From Chitinimonas_A lacunae (GTDB lineage: Bacteria > Pseudomonadota > Gammaproteobacteria > Burkholderiales > Chitinimonadaceae): 64,000 nucleotides of DNA. The notes under the pieces are model-generated. The model did no database searches, was not told where the DNA came from, and saw only the letters and a program-made list of their open reading frames with translations. The stretch covers positions 2,480,001 to 2,544,000 of the forward strand of contig NZ_JBHSBU010000001.1 of assembly GCF_042650885.1 (NCBI RefSeq). Direction: 5' to 3'. Made by a program: the position numbers and the translations under genes. Positions 47,225 to 54,521 of the stretch are shown one piece after another (the stretch's first letter is position 1; each line of letters begins with the position of its first letter).

Positions 47225-47755
47225 TTAAGCGGCTTCGGTCGCTTCGGCTTCGGCAGCTGCGGGAGCACCGCCACCTTGCTTCTCGGCCAGAGCAGCCAGC
47301 GCGCGGGCCATACCGGCCACCGGCGCCTTCATCACGTAGAGCAGCTTGGACAGCAGCTCTTCGCGGCTCGGGATCGAAGCGAGTTGGGCAACTTCAGCAG
47401 CGTTCAGCACTTTGCCGTCGTACGAACCGGCTTTCAGAACGATCTTGTCGTTGCCTTTGGCGAAGTCGTGCAGGACCTTAGCAGCGGCGACCGGGTCTTC
47501 GGAAATACCGTAAACCAGCGGACCGCTCATATGCGAGGCCAGGTCAGCGAACGGGGTGTCCGCTACGGCGCGGCGGGCCAGCGTGTTCTTCAACACGCGC
47601 AGGTAAACGCCCTGCTTGCGTGCTTCCGCACGCAGCTTGGTCATGGCGCCGACCTGGATACCGCGATACTCGGCCACGACAATGGTTTGAGCCTTCGCCA
47701 CTTCGGCGGAGATCTCAGCCACTACGGCCTTTTTATCGTCGAGATTGAGACTCAA
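47225..47755 (-). CDS. rplJ: 50S ribosomal protein L10
   Basis: L10 anchors the L7/L12 stalk. The 176-residue product begins SLNLDDKKAVVAEISAEVAKAQTIVVAEYRGI and ends in the helix that binds L7/L12 (ARALAALAEKQGG) with an Ala/Glu-rich tail. The initiator is TTG, six bases after an AGGAGG; no in-frame ATG or GTG lies nearby that would keep the conserved N terminus. The 297-base leader upstream is where the L10 autoregulatory site is expected. Confidence 0.95.
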   Translation of the reverse strand: MSLNLDDKKAVVAEISAEVAKAQTIVVAEYRGIQVGAMTKLRAEARKQGVYLRVLKNTLARRAVADTPFADLASHMSGPLVYGISEDPVAAAKVLHDFAKGNDKIVLKAGSYDGKVLNAAEVAQLASIPSREELLSKLLYVMKAPVAGMARALAALAEKQGGGAPAAAEAEATEAA

Positions 47756-48052
47756 GGTCTACCCTCCTAGAAAATCCGTCGAACCATTCCGACGGGGCCT
47801 AAAGAAATGGCGACCAACAATCAGGAGAGTTGAACGGCACGGGAATCCGTACCGGAAAATCCTGTTCTTGGGTACACCATCTGCGTAGGGCGGGGCGACG
47901 TAAGCAGGGTTGATGCTTGGTTTCGCTGGTCAATTAAGCGGGATATGCCATCCGAAAATCGCTTATCCCTCCCCTACGGTCTTTGATAATCCGTCGTCCA
48001 CCGGGACGACGGCCCAAAGATAGGGCGCAGCCTAGGCTACGCCGGATACAAC
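47756..48052 (-). promoter_or_regulatory. rplA-rplJ spacer: leader of the rplJL(-rpoBC) transcript
   Basis: This 297-base spacer holds a 9-bp hairpin soon after rplA (47991-48012) and a 6-bp hairpin just before the rplJ ribosome-binding site (47776-47796). In proteobacteria this leader binds the L10-L12 complex for autoregulation. I infer the same function from position and structure. No clear consensus promoter was found in it. Confidence 0.5.
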
Positions 48053-48754
48053 TTAGGCGTTGCCGAGCACCGTAGCGGCGTCGACACGCACGCCAGCACC
48101 CATGGTGCTGGAGACAGCGATCTTCTTGAAGTACACGCCCTTCGAAGAAGCAGGCTTGGCCTTTTGCAGGGCCTCGACCAGAGCAGCCAGGTTGGCCTTC
48201 AGGTCAGCAGCTTCGAAAGTGGCACGACCGATGGTGCTGTGGATGATACCGTTCTTGTCGGTACGGTATTGCACCTGACCGGCCTTGGCGTTCTTCACGG
48301 CTTCGGCGACGTTCGGGGTGACGGTACCCACCTTCGGGTTCGGCATCAGACCACGCGGGCCGAGGATCTGGCCCAGCTGGCCGACGATACGCATGGCGTC
48401 CGGCGTGGCGATCACCACGTCGAAGTCCATCATGCCGCCCTTGACTTGTTCAGCCAGGTCGTCGAAACCCACCACATCAGCACCGGCAGCCTTAGCGGCT
48501 TCGGCATTGGCGCCTTGGGCAAACACGGCGACGCGCACGCTCTTGCCGGTGCCCTTGGGCAGCACGACCGAGCCACGGACCACTTGGTCCGACTTACGGG
48601 CGTCAACGCCCAGGTTGATGGCAACATCAACCGACTCGTTGAACTTGGCAGTAGCGCCTTCTTTGACCAGGCCCAGGGCTTCGTCGATCGGGTACAGCTT
48701 GTTACGGTCGATCTTGGCCTTGAGGGCAGCAACGCGCTTGGAAACCTTAGCCAT
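48053..48754 (-). CDS. rplA: 50S ribosomal protein L1
   Basis: L1 forms the mobile stalk that escorts E-site tRNA, and in model species represses rplKA. The 233-residue product starts MAKVSKRVAALKAKID, contains NLGVDARKSDQVVRGSVVLPKGTGK and LMPNPKVGTVTPNVAEAVKNAKAGQVQYRTDKNGIIHSTIG, and ends STMGAGVRVDAATVLGNA. Its ATG touches the rplK stop codon. Confidence 0.97.
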   Translation of the reverse strand: MAKVSKRVAALKAKIDRNKLYPIDEALGLVKEGATAKFNESVDVAINLGVDARKSDQVVRGSVVLPKGTGKSVRVAVFAQGANAEAAKAAGADVVGFDDLAEQVKGGMMDFDVVIATPDAMRIVGQLGQILGPRGLMPNPKVGTVTPNVAEAVKNAKAGQVQYRTDKNGIIHSTIGRATFEAADLKANLAALVEALQKAKPASSKGVYFKKIAVSSTMGAGVRVDAATVLGNA

Positions 48755-49186
48755 TTACACACCCTCCACGTTGAGGCCCATGCTGCGGGCGGAACCGGCG
48801 ATGGTACGGACGGCGGCGTCCAGATCAGCAGCGGTCAGGTCGGGTTGCTTGGTCTTGGCGATTTCTTCCAGTTGGGCGCGGGTCACCTTGCCGACCTTGT
48901 CGGTGTGCGGCTTGCTGCTACCCTTCTGGATGCCGGCGGCCTTCTTGAGCAGAATGGTCGCAGGCGGGGTCTTCATCACGAAGGTGAAGGACTTATCCGC
49001 ATAAGCGGTAATCACCACCGGAATCGGCAGACCAGGTTCCAGGCCTTGGGTCTGGGCGTTGAACGCCTTGCAGAATTCCATGATGTTCAGGCCGCGCTGA
49101 CCCAGTGCCGGGCCGATCGGCGGCGACGGGTTGGCTTTACCGGCGGGCACTTGCAGCTTTACATAGCCGACAATCTTCTTTGCCAC
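48755..49186 (-). CDS. rplK: 50S ribosomal protein L11
   Basis: L11 lies in the GTPase-associated centre and is needed for RelA activation. The 143-residue product has KLQVPAGKANPSPPIGPALGQRGLNIMEFCK (the proline-rich N-terminal domain) and VTRAQLEEIAKTKQPDLTAADLDAAVRTIAGSARSMGL. The start is GTG with GGAG eight bases upstream. Confidence 0.97.
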   Translation of the reverse strand: MAKKIVGYVKLQVPAGKANPSPPIGPALGQRGLNIMEFCKAFNAQTQGLEPGLPIPVVITAYADKSFTFVMKTPPATILLKKAAGIQKGSSKPHTDKVGKVTRAQLEEIAKTKQPDLTAADLDAAVRTIAGSARSMGLNVEGV

Positions 49187-49275
49187 GTTGAATGCTCCAA
49201 AAACGGGTAATTGACGCGATCGAAACCGCTCCCCGGTTCAACAGACCCGGCCGAGGCCGGGACCATACAGATCGA

Positions 49276-49809
49276 TCAGACTTTCTCGACCTGCGAAAAA
49301 TCGACTTCCACCGGCGTAGCCCGACCGAAGATCAGGACGGCTACACGCAGTTTGTTCTTGTCGTAGTTCACTTCTTCAACGGTCGCGTTGAAGTCGGCGA
49401 ACGGGCCTTCGGTGACGCGCAGGGTTTCACCCACTTCGAACAGCACCTTGGGCTTGGGTTTTTCCACCCCTTCCTGCATCTGATGCAGGATTTCGTTGAC
49501 TTCTTTCTGGCTAATCGGCGTCGGACGCATACCGGACCCACCGACAAAGCCGGACACCTTGGGAGTATTCTTCACCAAGTGCCAGGTATCGTCGGTCATT
49601 TCCATCTCGACCAACACATAGCCGGGGAAGAACTTGCGTTCGGTCAGGGCTTTATGACCATTGCGCATTTCCATCACTTCTTCGACCGGCACCAGAATCT
49701 GGCCAAACAGATGTTGCATGCCAGCCCGCTCGATCCGCTCGCGCAACGCCTTCTGCACGCCCTTCTCAAAACCGGAATAGGCATGAACTACGTACCAACG
49801 CATTGCCAT
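49276..49809 (-). CDS. nusG: Transcription termination/antitermination factor NusG
   Basis: NusG binds elongating RNA polymerase and links it to Rho or to ribosomal S10. The ATG preceded by GGGGA gives 177 residues starting MAMRWYVVHAYSGFEKGVQKAL. The NGN domain (about 1-120) includes FFPGYVLVEMEMTDDTWHLVKNTPKVSGFVGG. The C-terminal KOW domain is VGETLRVTEGPFADFNATVEEVNYDKNKLRV. It lies between secE and rplK. Confidence 0.97.
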   Translation of the reverse strand: MAMRWYVVHAYSGFEKGVQKALRERIERAGMQHLFGQILVPVEEVMEMRNGHKALTERKFFPGYVLVEMEMTDDTWHLVKNTPKVSGFVGGSGMRPTPISQKEVNEILHQMQEGVEKPKPKVLFEVGETLRVTEGPFADFNATVEEVNYDKNKLRVAVLIFGRATPVEVDFSQVEKV

Positions 49810-49831
49810 GTTTGTTTTCCCCGCGAATCGT

Positions 49832-50185
49832 TCAACCACGTACCAGAAGCACGTCGAAGAACAGCCAGGTCAGGCCAGAATCGACCGCCCACATAAAGAT
49901 TCCCAGCACGAAGACGAACAGGAATACGAAACCGGTGATCTGCCAAGCCTCTTTTTTGGTAGGCCAGACAACTTTCTCGGCTTCCTTGATCGAGTCGCGG
50001 GCATAGTCGACAAACACTCGACCAGGACCGGAGAACCACATCACCGTAGCGCCGAGCGCCACCCCAGCCAATACCGCAGCAACCCGCAGGATTTTCTGGT
50101 CAACCGGCAGAAGGTAGAAACCCGTCACCCCAGCTACCACGAGCAGCAGGGCACCGACCACCTTCAATTTATCCACGTTTTCCAT
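49832..50185 (-). CDS. secE: Protein translocase subunit SecE
   Basis: SecE clamps SecY in the Sec translocon. The ATG with GAAGG upstream gives 117 residues starting MENVDKLKVVGALLLVVAG. The protein is the three-helix form: two N-terminal hydrophobic segments, then the essential amphipathic helix and the third helix (RDSIKEAEKVVWPTKKEAWQITGFVFLFVFVLGIFMWAVD). It lies directly upstream of nusG, and a terminator-like hairpin precedes it. Confidence 0.95.
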   Translation of the reverse strand: MENVDKLKVVGALLLVVAGVTGFYLLPVDQKILRVAAVLAGVALGATVMWFSGPGRVFVDYARDSIKEAEKVVWPTKKEAWQITGFVFLFVFVLGIFMWAVDSGLTWLFFDVLLVRG

Positions 50186-50209
50186 GCGTCGATTCGCGCC
50201 TTCAACAAT

Positions 50210-50243
50210 AAAAGACAGCCGTTTTCCTGTTGGGAAAACGGCT
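50210..50243 (-). terminator. Rho-independent terminator or attenuator between tRNA-Trp and secE
   Basis: A perfect 11-bp stem (AGCCGTTTTCC and complement, 5-base loop) is followed on the minus strand by GTCTTTTATTG. It ends 36 bases after the tRNA, before the secE ribosome-binding site, so secE-nusG expression must come from read-through or a very close promoter. Confidence 0.75.
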
Positions 50244-50278
50244 ATCGTAATCAATCCGAATCTACTGGACTTATTCTG

Positions 50279-50354
50279 TGGCAGGCGAGGAGGGTCTCGA
50301 ACCCCCAACCCCCGGTTTTGGAGACCGGTGCTCTGCCAATTGAGCTACTCGCCT
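50279..50354 (-). tRNA. tRNA-Trp (anticodon CCA)
   Basis: A 76-base cloverleaf has acceptor AGGCGAG/CTCGCCT, D arm GCTCAATTGGCAGAGC, anticodon loop CTCCAAA with CCA, T arm GGGGGTTCGAGACCCTC, and an encoded 3' CCA. It lies between tuf and secE, a position typical of betaproteobacteria. Confidence 0.97.
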
Positions 50355-50399
50355 GCATCGTCTAGAACACCGCCCTAAAGCGGCGTCCCAAATAAAAAC

Positions 50400-51590
50400 T
50401 TACTCGATGATCTTGGCCACGACGCCGGCGCCGACGGTACGGCCGCCTTCGCGGATGGCGAAGCGCAGACCTTGTTCCATGGCGATCGGAGCGATCAGGG
50501 ACACGGTCACTTCGACGTTGTCACCCGGCATCACCATTTCGGTGCCGGCCGGCAGTTCAACCGCACCGGTCACGTCGGTGGTACGGAAGTAGAACTGCGG
50601 GCGGTAGCCGTTGAAGAACGGGGTGTGACGGCCGCCTTCGTCCTTGGACAGCACGTACACGCTGCCAGCGAACTTGGTGTGCGGGGTGATCGAACCCGGC
50701 TTGGCCAGCACTTGACCACGCTCAACGTCTTCACGCTTGGTACCACGCAGCAGGGCGCCGATGTTGTCGCCAGCCTGACCTTGGTCCAGCAGCTTGCGGA
50801 ACATTTCCACGCCGGTACAAGTGGTCTTGACGGTGGGCTTCAGACCCACGATCTCGATTTCTTCACCGACCTTGATGATGCCGCGCTCGACACGACCCGT
50901 CACCACGGTACCGCGACCGGAGATCGAGAACACGTCTTCCACCGGCATCAGGAAAGCGCCATCCACAGCGCGCTCCGGTTCCGGAATGTAGCTGTCCAGC
51001 GCTTCGGCCAGACGGAAGATCGCCGGCTCACCGATTTCGCTTTGATCGCCTTCCAGCGCCTTCAGGGCCGAGCCCTTGATCAGCGGCAGGTCGTCGCCCG
51101 GGAATTCGTACTTCGACAGCAGTTCACGCACTTCCATCTCGACCAGCTCGAGCAGTTCAGCGTCGTCAACCATGTCGCACTTGTTCATGAACACGATGAT
51201 GTACGGCACGCCCACCTGGCGGGCCAGCAGGATGTGTTCACGGGTTTGCGGCATCGGGCCGTCAGCAGCCGACACCACCAGGATGGCGCCGTCCATCTGG
51301 GCAGCACCGGTAATCATGTTCTTCACGTAGTCGGCGTGACCCGGGCAGTCCACGTGCGCGTAGTGCCGGTTAGCCGTTTCGTACTCAACGTGAGCAGTGT
51401 TGATCGTGATACCGCGAGCCTTCTCTTCCGGCGCGCTGTCGATCTGGTCGTAGCCCTTGGCTTCGCCGCCGAACTTCTTCGACAGAATCGTGGTGATCGC
51501 TGCAGTCAGGGTGGTCTTGCCGTGGTCCACGTGACCAATGGTGCCAACGTTAACGTGCGGTTTTGTCCGCTCGAACTTCTCTTTTGCCAT
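50400..51590 (-). CDS. tuf: Elongation factor Tu, copy 2 (tRNA-linked copy)
   Basis: This is the same 396-residue EF-Tu as the str-operon copy, with identical GTP-binding motifs (GHVDHGKTTL, DCPGHADY, NKCD). The genes differ only at a few synonymous sites: codons 2-4 after ATG (GCA AAA GAG here, GCT AAG GAA in copy 1), one internal Val codon, and the last Glu codon. It is cotranscribed with tRNA-Tyr, tRNA-Gly and tRNA-Thr upstream and tRNA-Trp downstream, the arrangement known as tufB in Escherichia coli. Confidence 0.98.
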   Translation of the reverse strand: MAKEKFERTKPHVNVGTIGHVDHGKTTLTAAITTILSKKFGGEAKGYDQIDSAPEEKARGITINTAHVEYETANRHYAHVDCPGHADYVKNMITGAAQMDGAILVVSAADGPMPQTREHILLARQVGVPYIIVFMNKCDMVDDAELLELVEMEVRELLSKYEFPGDDLPLIKGSALKALEGDQSEIGEPAIFRLAEALDSYIPEPERAVDGAFLMPVEDVFSISGRGTVVTGRVERGIIKVGEEIEIVGLKPTVKTTCTGVEMFRKLLDQGQAGDNIGALLRGTKREDVERGQVLAKPGSITPHTKFAGSVYVLSKDEGGRHTPFFNGYRPQFYFRTTDVTGAVELPAGTEMVMPGDNVEVTVSLIAPIAMEQGLRFAIREGGRTVGAGVVAKIIE

Positions 51591-51632
51591 GATGAATTCC
51601 TTAGATTTTGCCGTAGAAAACGATCAAGCGAG

Positions 51633-51707
<75 letters not shown>

Positions 51708-51720
51708 GTCCCGTACAAGA

Positions 51721-51794
51721 TGGAGCGGGTGAAGGGAATCGAACCCTCGTCGTAAGCTTGGAAGGCTTCTGCTCTACCATTGAGCTACACCCGC
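51721..51794 (-). tRNA. tRNA-Gly (anticodon TCC)
   Basis: A 74-base cloverleaf has acceptor GCGGGTG/CACCCGC, anticodon loop CTTCCAA, T loop TTCGATT and an encoded CCA. It is separated from tRNA-Thr by 13 bases. Confidence 0.96.
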
Positions 51795-51870
51795 AACGCC
51801 GCACGACGCGACTTCTTTACTACCCTTACCGCGCGCAGCGTTCGGCACCGCGACGCTACTACTACGAAAC

Positions 51871-51955
51871 TGGTGGAGGGAGAAGGATTCGAACCTTCGA
51901 AGGCAGAGCCGTCAGATTTACAGTCTGATCCCTTTGACCGCTCGGGAATCCCTCC
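51871..51955 (-). tRNA. tRNA-Tyr (anticodon GTA)
   Basis: An 85-base class II tRNA with a long variable arm has acceptor GGAGGGA/TCCCTCC, anticodon stem CAGA/TCTG with loop CTGTAAA, and an encoded CCA. It is the first gene of the tRNA-tuf operon. Confidence 0.97.
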
Positions 51956-51969
51956 GTGATGAGCCGCGC

Positions 51970-51998
51970 ATTCTAGAGATGACCCCAGCACCTGTCAA
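51970..51998 (-). promoter_or_regulatory. Promoter of the tRNA-Tyr/Gly/Thr-tuf operon
   Basis: On the minus strand a perfect TTGACA and TAGAAT are spaced by 17 bases, and the -10 ends 14 bases before the tRNA. The stretch after the -10 is GCGCGGC, the GC-rich discriminator typical of promoters under stringent control. Confidence 0.85.
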
Positions 51999-52108
51999 CA
52001 CTTTTCGGCAAAATTTTTTCCTGATCGACAGATTTTCCACAGCAACAACAGCAAAAACCCCTTATTCATCATCAATGTAAAGTGTTTTTACCGGCAGAAA
52101 TTTTTTTT

Positions 52109-52124
52109 TGGCGCAGGCTTTGCA
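52109..52124 (+). promoter_or_regulatory. Sigma-54-type promoter before the pilin-like cluster
   Basis: TGGCGC, five bases, then TTGCA places the GG and GC pairs exactly 12 bases apart, as in the -24/-12 consensus. It directly follows a run of nine T. The predicted transcription start (about 52135) is only two bases before the ATG of the next gene, which has no Shine-Dalgarno sequence. Confidence 0.5.
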
Positions 52125-52136
52125 ACTCAGCATTTC

Positions 52137-53411
52137 ATGCGAAACCCTGCTCATCTCCAACGCCAAACCGGGGCCGTTTTTTTGCTGGTTCTGCTGATTT
52201 TCAGCATCGGAGCCGGATTTTTCGGCCTTTGGCTGCACCAATTCCCTCGCTCGGAGACTCGCGAGGCCCTGACGCAACGGTCGCTGACCCAGGCGAAGGA
52301 CGCTTTACTCGCCTGGTCAGTCGCTCGCGGCGAACTGACCGGCACAGCCCGTCCCGGCGAACTACCCTGTCCCGATACCGATCCGCCCGGGCATCGCCAA
52401 TACGGGCTACAGAACGTTCCCTGTGCCGCAGGCGCCATGGGAAGGCTGCCCTGGCGTGATCTGGGCATCGACGAATTGCGCGATGGAGAAGGCGAGCCGC
52501 TCTGGTACGCCATCGACGGCGCGTTTCGCGGTGGAAGCAGCAATAGTCGGCCGATCAATAGCGATACCCGCCCCAACCTCCTCTATCACCGTTCACCTGC
52601 TCATCCCGCCGAACCGATAGTTGCGGTCATCCTGGCTCCTGGCGCGCCACTTCCGGGACAGCGGCGAACGGCCGATACCCGGCTTGACCGCCACCATTAC
52701 TTCGAGTCGTTCGGTCCGGCAGATAACCGTCGTCCAGGCGGACCTTATATGAATGGCGTGGATCAGCACCAAGCACCTGCCTTAAACGATCGACTGCTTG
52801 CCATCACCCCGCCCATATTGTTCGACGTGATCGAGCGTCGCGTCGGCAATGAATTGCATCAGTTATTACAGAGCTATCGTGCCCGTCATGGCCGCTGGCC
52901 AGCAGCAGCCGTGCCGGACAGCCCAGCATGTCGGCGCAGTACCGTGGCAACCCGGCCCGAAGACGGCTGCCTGCCGGCAGCAGGCCGCTGTAGTGGCCGG
53001 CTGCCCGCGCCCAATCTATTGAACTATCGCTACGAACCGAGCCGCGCCGTCTGGCAACTCCTGCCTTCGGCCCAGCGGATTACCGTGCCTGCCTGGCTTA
53101 ACGTCAATCTGTGGCATCAGGTCACTTTCTATGCTGTCGACGGAAACCTGATCGATGGCGCTGCTTTGCCGACTGCCGCTCAACCCTGCCGCGCCGGCTT
53201 GCAACTCGATGGCCGAGCGCATGCTGCGTTGCTGATCCTGCCCGGCGCACCGGGCGAGGCTTCGGGGCGACAGGTCCAGCCCTACAGTGCCCAACTTGCC
53301 GACTACCTGATCGATCCGGCCAATCAATCGGCCTGGACCGTGGGTCTACCGCTCGATCTGCATTCACCGAGCCGTCCCAATCGGCTGCTATTGCTCGACC
53401 CCATCAATTGA
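52137..53411 (+). CDS. Pilus-assembly-type protein of unknown function (minor-pilin-like)
   Basis: The gene is not recognised by name. The 424-residue product begins with a short basic stretch and one N-terminal membrane helix (GAVFLLVLLIFSIGAGFF), like PilX/GspK-type minor pilins, but lacks the GFTLxE cleavage motif. Residues about 45-135 (LTQAKDALLAWSVARG, ELPCPDTD, GRLPWRDLGI, GEPLWYAIDG) resemble the neighbouring prepilin gene. The C-terminal half has a second similar pattern (LLQSYRARHGRWPAAA, WLNVNLWHQVTFYAV). It is probably envelope-anchored with a periplasmic body. It starts with no Shine-Dalgarno sequence, and a sigma-54-like promoter lies immediately upstream. The next pilin gene follows after 48 bases. 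Confidence 0.7.
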   Translation: MRNPAHLQRQTGAVFLLVLLIFSIGAGFFGLWLHQFPRSETREALTQRSLTQAKDALLAWSVARGELTGTARPGELPCPDTDPPGHRQYGLQNVPCAAGAMGRLPWRDLGIDELRDGEGEPLWYAIDGAFRGGSSNSRPINSDTRPNLLYHRSPAHPAEPIVAVILAPGAPLPGQRRTADTRLDRHHYFESFGPADNRRPGGPYMNGVDQHQAPALNDRLLAITPPILFDVIERRVGNELHQLLQSYRARHGRWPAAAVPDSPACRRSTVATRPEDGCLPAAGRCSGRLPAPNLLNYRYEPSRAVWQLLPSAQRITVPAWLNVNLWHQVTFYAVDGNLIDGAALPTAAQPCRAGLQLDGRAHAALLILPGAPGEASGRQVQPYSAQLADYLIDPANQSAWTVGLPLDLHSPSRPNRLLLLDPIN

Positions 53412-53459
53412 GTATCCGGCTTCCCCTCCCCTTTTCCCAACAAGATCGAGGCTGTCCTG

Positions 53460-54224
53460 ATGAGAAAAACGACCAAGGCGCCAGGTTTTACCCTGGCCGA
53501 GCTGGTGGTAGTGCTGGCGGTGATTTCACTGCTACTGAGTGGGGGCCTGTTGCTGACGCCGGCGCTGGCCGATGCGACACGTTACCGCACCACGCAGCAG
53601 CGGCTCGATACAGCGCGTGAAGCCTTGATCGGCTTTGCCCTGATCCATGGCCGCCTACCCTGCCCCGCCACGGAAGACAGTCAAGGACAGGAAGCCCCGT
53701 TAGGAGGGGGTATCTGTCTTCGTCCTTATGATGGGCTATTGCCCGCTGCCACCCTGGGACTGAACGGCACAGACCGGGAAGGCTTTCTAGCTGATGGTTG
53801 GGGTGAAGGGGCTTCCCATCGGCTGCGTTATGCAGTCACCGCCGTGCGGGATGGGGCTTTTACCAGCGCAGATGGGTTGGCACGTTATAAGGCGGCCTCA
53901 GGATTGGGGGCGATTGAAGCCGATCTACATATCTGTGATCTGGAAAGCGGCCTTGCTGTTGCAGAACCGGACAACTGCGGCGGGGCATTGCGTTTGTCGG
54001 GCAACGCCGCGGCCGTGCTGTATTCAACCGGTCCCAATGGTGCGGGCGCTGCGGGACCGCTTGAACAGATCAACCCTTATCACCATGGCGGCCACGCTGA
54101 CCGGATATTCGGCCGGCGCAGTCGGGTCGGCAAGGAGGCGCCCAGTGGAGAATTCGACGATCAGTTGATCTGGCTGCCGTGGCCTGAGCTGGCCTTGCGA
54201 TTGGTGGAGGCCGGGCGGCTTTGA
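53460..54224 (+). CDS. Prepilin-like protein with type IV cleavage motif
   Basis: The 254-residue product has the class III leader KAPGFTLAELVVVLAVISLLLSGG: cleavage is predicted after Gly9, Phe becomes residue 1 and the conserved Glu is at +5. After the helix comes LDTAREALIGFALIHGRLPCPATEDSQGQE and a globular part with several cysteines (ICLRPYDG, HICDLE, DNCGG). The module from LDTAREAL to LRYAV matches a segment of the upstream gene. PilD at 13-14 kb would be the processing enzyme. The role (pseudopilin, adhesin or DNA-uptake pilin) cannot be decided. Confidence 0.8.
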   Translation: MRKTTKAPGFTLAELVVVLAVISLLLSGGLLLTPALADATRYRTTQQRLDTAREALIGFALIHGRLPCPATEDSQGQEAPLGGGICLRPYDGLLPAATLGLNGTDREGFLADGWGEGASHRLRYAVTAVRDGAFTSADGLARYKAASGLGAIEADLHICDLESGLAVAEPDNCGGALRLSGNAAAVLYSTGPNGAGAAGPLEQINPYHHGGHADRIFGRRSRVGKEAPSGEFDDQLIWLPWPELALRLVEAGRL

Positions 54225-54521
54225 ACGCATCAAAACATGAAATGTTTGTTTCTTATCTTATAAAGCCAAATATCTAGCGAATGGATTTCATATTTTTATA
54301 CTTTCATCTCCACCTTCTCTCCCTACCTCATCTCCTCTGCTACCCAGATGACCAACCTGTCGAAATCTCGACGTTGCAGTCGAGATTTCGACACGAAGCG
54401 GGACATGGATCTGCACGACGCTGTCCGCTGAAGGCGCCAGCACGGCCTGTTGGCTCAAGACATGATTTGGAACGGGAGTTGCGTTGAGCCTGGCCCAGTC
54501 CACAACATAGCGGAGCAAACG
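54225..54521. other. Spacer between the two prepilin-like genes, with a perfect inverted repeat
   Basis: It is AT-rich at its left end. At 54358-54393 there are 15-bp perfect arms (TGTCGAAATCTCGAC and complement) with a 6-base loop, and no T run after them. This could be an operator or a hairpin at the 5' end of the next transcript. No gene seen. Confidence 0.7.

Noticed and set aside
50400..51590. Second tuf gene as an assembly duplication
   Set aside because: The flanks are completely different (tRNA genes and secE against fusA and rpsJ) and match the known two-copy arrangement of proteobacteria.
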